From the NCBI GenBank assembly GCA_049700195.1, contig JBNAVY010000011.1, positions 1-57,398 of the forward strand: 57,398 bases of DNA. The letters are read 5' to 3'. Below the pieces are notes generated by a model. The model did no database searches. It saw only the letters and a list, made by a program, of their open reading frames with translations, and was not told the origin of the DNA. Origin of the DNA: JBNAVY01 sp049700195. GTDB lineage: Bacteria > Bacillota > Thermoanaerobacteria > Thermoanaerobacterales > Thermoanaerobacteraceae. This document shows, in pieces, positions 52,124 through 57,398 of this stretch. A program made the position numbers and the translations under genes. Numbering within the stretch: position 1 is the stretch's first letter; every line of letters begins with the position of its first letter.

Positions 52124-52125
52124 CT

Positions 52126-53613
52126 ATGTATGGCAAAGTTTATTTAGTAGGAGTTGGTCCGGGTGACATAAAGCTTTTGACAATTTGGGCTTTAGAAGTA
52201 ATAAAGACTTGTGATGTTATTATATATGACAGACTTATTAATAAGGAAATTTTAAAAATAGCTAAAGAAGATGCTGAATTTATTGACGTAGGTAAATTTC
52301 CGGGATATCACAAGGTGCCTCAGGAACATATAAATGAGATAATAGTGGAAAAAGCAAAAAAAGGGAAAAGTGTAGCCAGAGTTAAAGGTGGAGACCCTTT
52401 TGTTTTTGGGAGGGGCGCAGAAGAAGCTGAATATCTAAAAGCATCGGGTGTGAGTTTTGAGATAATACCAGGGATAACATCTGCTGTGGCAGTCTTAACA
52501 TATGCAGGGATTCCAGTAACACATAGAAATTATAGTTCATCTTTTCAAGTTATATCAGGATATAATAGAAATGATAATGAAGATAAAATAGATTGGGATG
52601 CTGCAGCAAAATATAAAGGTACTTTAATATTTTTGATGGGTGCAAAAAATTTAGGTTATATATCAAATAAACTTATCAAATATGGTAAAGACCCTAAAAC
52701 TCCCTCAGCAGTGATAATGAATGGTACAACATTTCAGCAAAAAGTTATTACAGGCGTATTAGAAAATATTGAAAAAAAAGCACGTGAGGAGATAGTTAAT
52801 CCTGCAATTATTGTTTTTGGTGATACAGTAAAGTTAAGAGAAAAGTTAAAATGGTTTGAAAATAGAGATCTTTATGGGAAAAGAATCCTTATAACAAGAT
52901 CATATAAACAGTCTGGTTATATGAAGGATACATTAAACAATGTTGGTGCCCAGGTGATTTTATGTCCAACAATAAAAATTACTCCTATTATTGACAATGT
53001 AATCAATTTTTTAAAAGAAATTAATAACTATGAATACATAGTTTTTACAAGTACCAATAGTGTTGAAGTTTTTAAACAGGCAGTCAAAAAAGCTAAGATA
53101 GACTTAAGAAAGTTAAAAAGTAGCATTGTTGCAATAGGAAGCCAAACCGCAAAATCACTTGAAGATATGTATATTTATCCGGAAATTTTACCTGAAAAAT
53201 ACACATCATATTTTTTGGCAGAGTCTCTTAAAGATTTAGTTAAGGATAAAAATATAGCTCTTTTGACTTCACAAATTGGAGGAAATATTTTTATACAAAC
53301 TTTAAAAAAATATGCAAATATAAAAAAAATCATTTCATATTTAAATGAACCTAATTATGAAATCAAAGAAGTATTAAGAGACGAGTTAAAAAAGGGAATT
53401 GATTTTGCTGTTTTTACAAGTTCTTCTACATTTGAATATATGTATGAAATTATAAGGGAAGATATAAAGTTATTAAGAAATTCAAAAATTGCTGCAATTG
53501 GTCCAATTACTGCTGAATCTATACAAAAAAAAGGATTCAAAGTAGATATTATGCCAAATCAATATACAAGTGAGGACTTAGTAAATGAGATTATAAAAGA
53601 TATAAAAATTTAA
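52126..53613 (+). CDS. cobA-hemD: Uroporphyrinogen-III C-methyltransferase / uroporphyrinogen-III synthase fusion
   Basis: Two-domain protein of 495 residues. Residues ~1-245 form the SUMT domain (VYLVGVGPGDIKLLT, RVKGGDPFVFGRGAEE, PGITSAVAVLTYAGIPVTHR), making precorrin-2. Residues ~250-495 form the HemD domain (KRILITRSYKQSGYM; VFTSTNSVEVFKQA; VFTSSSTFEYMYE), which cyclises hydroxymethylbilane to uroporphyrinogen III. The fusion is common in clostridia and would channel uroporphyrinogen III towards corrinoids and siroheme. Confidence 0.95.
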   Translation: MYGKVYLVGVGPGDIKLLTIWALEVIKTCDVIIYDRLINKEILKIAKEDAEFIDVGKFPGYHKVPQEHINEIIVEKAKKGKSVARVKGGDPFVFGRGAEEAEYLKASGVSFEIIPGITSAVAVLTYAGIPVTHRNYSSSFQVISGYNRNDNEDKIDWDAAAKYKGTLIFLMGAKNLGYISNKLIKYGKDPKTPSAVIMNGTTFQQKVITGVLENIEKKAREEIVNPAIIVFGDTVKLREKLKWFENRDLYGKRILITRSYKQSGYMKDTLNNVGAQVILCPTIKITPIIDNVINFLKEINNYEYIVFTSTNSVEVFKQAVKKAKIDLRKLKSSIVAIGSQTAKSLEDMYIYPEILPEKYTSYFLAESLKDLVKDKNIALLTSQIGGNIFIQTLKKYANIKKIISYLNEPNYEIKEVLRDELKKGIDFAVFTSSSTFEYMYEIIREDIKLLRNSKIAAIGPITAESIQKKGFKVDIMPNQYTSEDLVNEIIKDIKI

Positions 53614-53635
53614 ATTAATATAGGGGAGATGTAGC

Positions 53636-54610
53636 TTGATTTTACTTAAAAGACCGCGAAGGTTAAGAATAAATGATGTTATAAGAGATATGGTAAGGGA
53701 GACTGATTTAGATATAAAAGATCTAATATATCCTTTATTTGTTTTTTCTGGACAGGGCAATAAACAAGAAATAAGTTCAATGCCAGGAGTTTACCATTTT
53801 TCTGTGGATTTATTGATAGAGGAAATAAAAGAGGTTAAAGATTTAGGAATTCCTGCTGTTTTACTCTTTGGCACTACATCTCAAAAAGATGAATTTGGCA
53901 CATATGCATATAAGGAAGATGGAATTGTTCAAAGAGCAGTAAGGGCTATAAAAGAAAAAATAGATGATGTTGCAGTTATAACAGATGTGTGTATGTGTGG
54001 ATACACAAGCCATGGTCATTGCGGGATTGTTGAGGGTAAAGAGATTTTAAATGATAAAACTTTGGAATACCTGGCAAAAATAGCTCTGTCTCATGTAGAA
54101 GCCGGAGCTGACATTGTGGCGCCTTCAGATATGATGGATGGGAGAGTGAAGGCTATAAGAGAACTATTAGATGAAAAAGGATATGTAAATACTCCTATCA
54201 TGGCTTATAGTGCGAAATATGCTTCCTCTTTTTACGGACCTTTCAGGGAGGCAGCAGATTCTGCACCAAGATTTGGCGATAGAAAAACTTATCAGATGGA
54301 TTACGGCAATTCTGATGAAGCTTTAAAGGAAGTAGAACTTGACATTGAAGAAGGAGCAGATATTGTGATGGTAAAACCTGCCTTATCATATCTTGATGTA
54401 ATAAGAAGGGTAAAAGATAATTTTAAAGTCCCTGTCGCTGCCTACAGTGTTAGTGGTGAATATTCCATGATTAAGGCTGCAGCTATGATGGGGTGGCTTG
54501 ATGAAAAAGCTGTTGTATTGGAGGCTATGACTTCTATAAAAAGGGCAGGAGCTGACATGATAATAACTTATTTTGCGAAGGATGTTGCAAAATGGCTTAC
54601 TACCCGGTGA
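53636..54610 (+). CDS. hemB: Delta-aminolevulinic acid dehydratase (porphobilinogen synthase)
   Basis: Condenses two aminolevulinates to porphobilinogen. Zinc-type active site: three cysteines in DVCMCGYTSHGHCG. The catalytic lysines are in YSAKYASSFYGPFR and MVKPALSYLD. 324 residues. The start is TTG 53636 with GGGGAG upstream. It overlaps the next gene by 19 nt. Confidence 0.96.
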   Translation: MILLKRPRRLRINDVIRDMVRETDLDIKDLIYPLFVFSGQGNKQEISSMPGVYHFSVDLLIEEIKEVKDLGIPAVLLFGTTSQKDEFGTYAYKEDGIVQRAVRAIKEKIDDVAVITDVCMCGYTSHGHCGIVEGKEILNDKTLEYLAKIALSHVEAGADIVAPSDMMDGRVKAIRELLDEKGYVNTPIMAYSAKYASSFYGPFREAADSAPRFGDRKTYQMDYGNSDEALKEVELDIEEGADIVMVKPALSYLDVIRRVKDNFKVPVAAYSVSGEYSMIKAAAMMGWLDEKAVVLEAMTSIKRAGADMIITYFAKDVAKWLTTR

Positions 54611-55167
54611 TGGTAAATTTAAATGGTAAAAGATGTCTTGTTGTTGGAGGTGGGAAAGTCGCTTATAGGAAAGTGATTCATTTATTAGAGGCAGGAGCTT
54701 TTGTTACTGTAATTTCTCCTTCTTTTACAGAGGAAATATTAACTATTGCTGAAAGTGAAAAAAAGATGCTAACTCTTATAAAGAGAGAATACGAAGGAAA
54801 AGATGTAAAAGGCTTTTTTCTGGTTTTTGCATGTACAGATGATATAAAAACAAATAAATTAATTGCTAAAGAGTGTGAAAAATATGGACTGCTCGTAAAT
54901 ATAGTTGATGATAGCGATGCATCTTCTTTTATAGTTCCTGCTGTTTTAAAAAGAAGTGATTTATTGATTTCAATCTCAACAGGAGGGAAAAGTCCTTTAC
55001 TATCAAGAAAGATAAAAGAGAAATTGGAAAGCATTTTCGATAAAAGGTATGAAAAATTATTGGAAGACCTATATAAGGTAAGGGAAGAGGTAAAAGTCTC
55101 CAATTTAGGTGAAGAAGAAAAAATAAAAATTTATGAGGATATAATTGAAAAAAGCCACTTGTTTTGA
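54592..55167 (+). CDS. Precorrin-2 dehydrogenase (SirC/Met8/CysG N-terminal type)
   Basis: Oxidises precorrin-2 to sirohydrochlorin, the substrate of CbiX. The 191-residue protein carries YYPVMVNLNGKRCLVVGGGKVAYRK at the N-terminus (NAD-binding), FVFACTDD-like LVFACTDDIKTNKLIA, and ISTGGKSPLLSRKIKEKL. It lacks the methyltransferase domain of full CysG, which is supplied here by cobA-hemD. AAGGATG precedes ATG 54592 inside hemB. Ferrochelatase activity is possible in some family members but not shown by sequence. Confidence 0.93.
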   Translation: MAYYPVMVNLNGKRCLVVGGGKVAYRKVIHLLEAGAFVTVISPSFTEEILTIAESEKKMLTLIKREYEGKDVKGFFLVFACTDDIKTNKLIAKECEKYGLLVNIVDDSDASSFIVPAVLKRSDLLISISTGGKSPLLSRKIKEKLESIFDKRYEKLLEDLYKVREEVKVSNLGEEEKIKIYEDIIEKSHLF

Positions 55168-55181
55168 AAGGAGATGATTGC

Positions 55182-56489
55182 TTGAAGACGACAAGGTCAG
55201 ACCATTTGTTTGAAAAAGCCAAAAAATTAATGCCGGGAGGAGTAAATAGTCCTGTTAGAGCCTTTAAGTCTGTAGGTGTAAATCCCGTTTTTATAAAAAA
55301 AGGTATAGGAAGTCACATAGTAGATGAAGACGGAAATGAATACATAGACTATGTTATGTCATGGGGTGCTCTTATCTTAGGGCATTCAAATAAAGAAGTG
55401 GCTCAAGCTATAAAAAATCAGGTAGAACTGGGGACAAGCTTTGGTGCTTGTACAGAGCTTGAAGTTATGATGGCTGAAAAAATAATAGAGGCTTTTCCTT
55501 CTGTTGAATTAATTAGAATGGTAAATTCAGGTACAGAAGCCACTATGAGTGCAATAAGGCTTGCAAGGGCTTATACGGGAAGGGAGCACATAATAAAGTT
55601 TGAGGGATGTTATCATGGGCATTTTGACAGTTTTTTAATAAAAGCTGGTTCCGGTGCTATGACCTTTGGAGTTCCTGATTCTAAAGGTATTCCTGAAAGT
55701 TTGGCAAAAAGCACTCTTGTTGCAAAATACAATGACATCGGCTCTGTAGAAAAGATTTTTAAAGATTATGGTGAAAGAATCGCGGCAGTAATTGTAGAGC
55801 CTGTAGCAGGCAATATGGGAGTTGTTCTTCCGGAAGGAGGTTTTTTAAAAGATTTAAGGGAAATAACCCAAAAATACAATTCTCTTCTTATTTTTGATGA
55901 GGTAATAACAGGTTTTAGAGTCTCTTATAAAGGAGCTCAAGTTCTTTATGGGATTTTACCCGACATCACAACTTTTGGAAAGATTATAGGAGGGGGGCTG
56001 CCTGTTGGTGCCTATGGAGGGAGGAAAGAGATAATGAAACTGATTTCTCCTAATGGCCCTGTATATCAGGCTGGTACTTTGGCCGGTAATCCCTTAGCCA
56101 TGGCGTCTGGACTTAAGACATTAGAGATACTTTCTAAGAACGCTGAAATTTATGAAGAACTGAACAAAAAAGCAGAAAGATTAGAAAAAGGTTTAAAAGA
56201 GAGTATGAAGCAAAATGAAATAGATATAGTAATAAACAGAATTGGGAGTATGATGACAATGTTTTTTACAGATAAAAAAGTGAAAGATTATCAATCTGCT
56301 TTAAAGTCTGATACTTCCTTGTATGCGCTTTATTTTAAAGAAATGTTAAAAAGAGGAGTGTATATGCCTCCATCACAGTTTGAAGCTCTTTTTATCTCTA
56401 CAGCCCATACAGATGAAGACATAGATAAAACCATTGATAAAAGCATTGAAGCAGCCCAAAAAATCAGACAAAGGGTACAGTTTCTTTAG
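55182..56489 (+). CDS. hemL: Glutamate-1-semialdehyde 2,1-aminomutase
   Basis: PLP enzyme making 5-aminolevulinate. Family motifs include LMPGGVNSPVRAFKSVG, VNSGTEATMSAIRLARA, CYHGHFDSFL, FDEVITGFR and the Schiff-base lysine in TTFGKIIGGGLPVGAYGG. 435 residues. I chose TTG 55182 because AAAGGAG is 8 nt upstream; the frame is open to 55164, but that start would precede the ribosome site. It closes the cobalamin operon. Confidence 0.96.
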   Translation: MKTTRSDHLFEKAKKLMPGGVNSPVRAFKSVGVNPVFIKKGIGSHIVDEDGNEYIDYVMSWGALILGHSNKEVAQAIKNQVELGTSFGACTELEVMMAEKIIEAFPSVELIRMVNSGTEATMSAIRLARAYTGREHIIKFEGCYHGHFDSFLIKAGSGAMTFGVPDSKGIPESLAKSTLVAKYNDIGSVEKIFKDYGERIAAVIVEPVAGNMGVVLPEGGFLKDLREITQKYNSLLIFDEVITGFRVSYKGAQVLYGILPDITTFGKIIGGGLPVGAYGGRKEIMKLISPNGPVYQAGTLAGNPLAMASGLKTLEILSKNAEIYEELNKKAERLEKGLKESMKQNEIDIVINRIGSMMTMFFTDKKVKDYQSALKSDTSLYALYFKEMLKRGVYMPPSQFEALFISTAHTDEDIDKTIDKSIEAAQKIRQRVQFL

Positions 56490-56570
56490 CTTTAAAGTTT
56501 AAATTAAATTAAAATATTATTATGTAATTATAAAAACAAACTATTTGGACAATAAACTTTATTTGTTAAT

Positions 56571-56743
56571 AAATACAGGTGCCTAATTTAAAAATTAGGT
56601 TAAAAGGGAAACAGGTGTAAATCCTGTGCGGTCCCGCCACTGTATTGGTGAGCATTTTACAATATGCCACTGCTTATTAATTAAATAATAAGTGGGAAGG
56701 CGTAAAAAGCGATGAACCTAAGTCAGGAAACCTGCCTGTATTT
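56571..56743 (+). ncRNA. Cobalamin riboswitch (cbiM leader)
   Basis: Second cobalamin-sensing RNA. The closing stem pairs AAATACAGG (56571-56579) with CCTGTATTT (56735-56743). Consensus parts in order: GGGAAACAGGTGTAAATCCTG, GCGGTCCCGCCACTGT, a GCCACTGCTTATT arm, GGGAAGGCG, and the B12 box AAGTCAGGAAACCTGCC (56720-56736). It controls the cobalt transporter gene cbiM separately from the biosynthetic operon. Confidence 0.97.
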
Positions 56744-56799
56744 AAATATAAACTTACTCTACGAGGAATAGAGGGAGGTGATAATATATTTATATATTA

Positions 56800-56838
56800 A
56801 AAACCTTCTTATACTTAAAAAGTTAAGAAGGTTTTTTT
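56800..56838 (+). terminator. Riboswitch-controlled terminator before cbiM
   Basis: AAAACCTTCTTA (56800-56811) pairs with TAAGAAGGTTTT (56824-56835), followed by further Ts. It lies between the riboswitch and the cbiM ribosome site, so it is the likely off-state structure. Confidence 0.92.
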
Positions 56839-56874
56839 AAAAGATTCGAATTTTAAATTTAGGAGGGAAATTTT

Positions 56875-57398
56875 ATGAAGAAAATGTTATTAAGTATGGC
56901 ATTTGTCTTATTGATTTTATTAACTCCCCAAATAGCTTTTTCAATGCACATAATGGAAGGTTTTTTGCCTCTTAAATGGTGTTTTTTGTGGTATGGAGCA
57001 TCTTTCCCTTTTGTAGTTGCTGGTATTTTTTCCATAAACAAAAAAGTAAAAGAAGATCCGAAACTTAAAATGCTATTAGGCTTTGCAGGTGCTTTTGCCT
57101 TCGTATTATCTGCTTTGAAAATACCATCAGTAACAGGTAGCTGTTCTCATCCTACAGGGGTAGGTCTTGGGGCAATTTTATTTGGACCACTTACAATGAG
57201 TGTTTTAGGGCTTATAGTTTTGTTATTCCAGGCTCTTCTTTTGGCCCATGGGGGGATAACTACTTTAGGTGCTAATACTTTTTCAATGGCAATAGTAGGA
57301 CCAATTGCATCTTATTATATATTTAAAGGTATAAAAAAGGTGGGTGGTAAAAATTGGTTAGCAGTTTTTTTAGCAGCTTCTATAGGGGATTTACTGAC
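56875..57398 (+). CDS. cbiM: Cobalt ECF transporter S component CbiM (partial)
   Basis: Cobalt-specific membrane component of CbiMNQO, truncated by the window end after ~174 codons. A cleavable signal (LLILLTPQIAFS) is followed directly by MHIMEGFLPLKW, the conserved mature N-terminus whose histidine binds cobalt. Further motifs: SVTGSCSHPTGVGLGAILFG and LLLAHGGITTLGANTFSMA. AGGAGG precedes ATG 56875. cbiN, cbiQ and cbiO are expected downstream. Its riboswitch ties cobalt import to cobalamin status. Confidence 0.96.
   Translation, partial: MKKMLLSMAFVLLILLTPQIAFSMHIMEGFLPLKWCFLWYGASFPFVVAGIFSINKKVKEDPKLKMLLGFAGAFAFVLSALKIPSVTGSCSHPTGVGLGAILFGPLTMSVLGLIVLLFQALLLAHGGITTLGANTFSMAIVGPIASYYIFKGIKKVGGKNWLAVFLAASIGDLL

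Larger units (their letters stand above)
56490..56874. other. Leader region between hemL and cbiM
   Basis: 385 nt without a gene. Apart from the riboswitch (56571-56743) and terminator (56800-56838), positions 56490-56570 hold AT-rich sequence where the cbiM promoter must lie. I see only a weak TTGGAC (56545-56550) without a convincing -10. No intrinsic terminator is evident right after hemL. Confidence 0.6.

Noticed and set aside
1..57398. tRNA, rRNA, prophage, insertion sequence, toxin-antitoxin or phage-defence genes
   Set aside because: I looked for these on both strands and found no cloverleaf, transposase, integrase, nuclease or toxin motif that I could support; the window is essentially metabolic.

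Overview
The window is AT-rich DNA from a low-GC anaerobic Firmicute, most likely Thermoanaerobacterium or a close thermophilic relative. The supporting evidence is strong Shine-Dalgarno sites with many TTG/GTG starts, anaerobic corrin synthesis, a sugar-hydrolase locus, and a GH116 enzyme whose catalytic residues fall at Glu441 and Asp593, the numbering I recall for the Thermoanaerobacterium xylanolyticum enzyme. Genus placement is inference.

Region 1 (1-5234) is a mannitol operon, mtlA-mtlR-mtlF-mtlD: EIICB, PRD-type activator, EIIA and mannitol-1-phosphate dehydrogenase. A 508-nt gene-free stretch follows, with a long hairpin and a promoter. After it comes a large secreted double-domain 5'-nucleotidase with two SH3b repeats (5743-9480), then a tRNA-dihydrouridine synthase, a DUF169/ferredoxin pair on the minus strand, and a permuted papain-like hydrolase.

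Region 2 (about 12.7-22.4 kb) is a beta-glucoside/beta-glucan locus. It holds a GH5 lipoprotein gene broken by one in-frame amber codon, a LacI-type regulator, a three-gene sugar ABC importer, a cytoplasmic GH1 beta-glucosidase and a GH116 lipoprotein. Copies of one operator (core AACACGTGTT) sit before the GH5 gene and the ABC operon, with a degenerate copy before the regulator gene. An 18-N assembly gap hides part of the GH5 promoter region.

Region 3 (22.5-26.3 kb, minus strand) is a zinc-uptake operon: a Fur-family regulator, two paralogous zinc-binding lipoproteins, the ATPase and the permease. Divergent from it is a MoxR / DUF58 / membrane-protein operon. Next come a convergent DUF188 gene, a small lipoprotein and an RNA methyltransferase.

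Region 4 (32.1-56.5 kb) is one apparent 24-kb cobalamin operon of 27 genes, opened by a promoter, a cobalamin riboswitch and a terminator. It encodes corrinoid uptake (btuF-btuC-btuD), amidation and lower-ligand steps (cbiA, cbiP, cbiB, alpha-ribazole transporter and kinase, cobD, cobU, cobS), the complete anaerobic corrin ring series (cbiX, C, D, E, T, L, F, G, H, J), and the route from glutamyl-tRNA to precorrin-2/sirohydrochlorin (hemA, hemC, cobA-hemD fusion, hemB, precorrin-2 dehydrogenase, hemL). Most genes overlap or nearly touch. No cobT is present; the cblT/cblS-like pair suggests that alpha-ribazole is salvaged. A second, separate cobalamin riboswitch (56571-56743) precedes cbiM, the cobalt transporter gene cut by the window end.

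I found no tRNA, rRNA, CRISPR array, prophage or insertion sequence. The most unusual items are the amber-interrupted GH5, the alpha-ribazole salvage pair inside an otherwise complete de novo operon, and the placement of all early tetrapyrrole genes under a B12 riboswitch.
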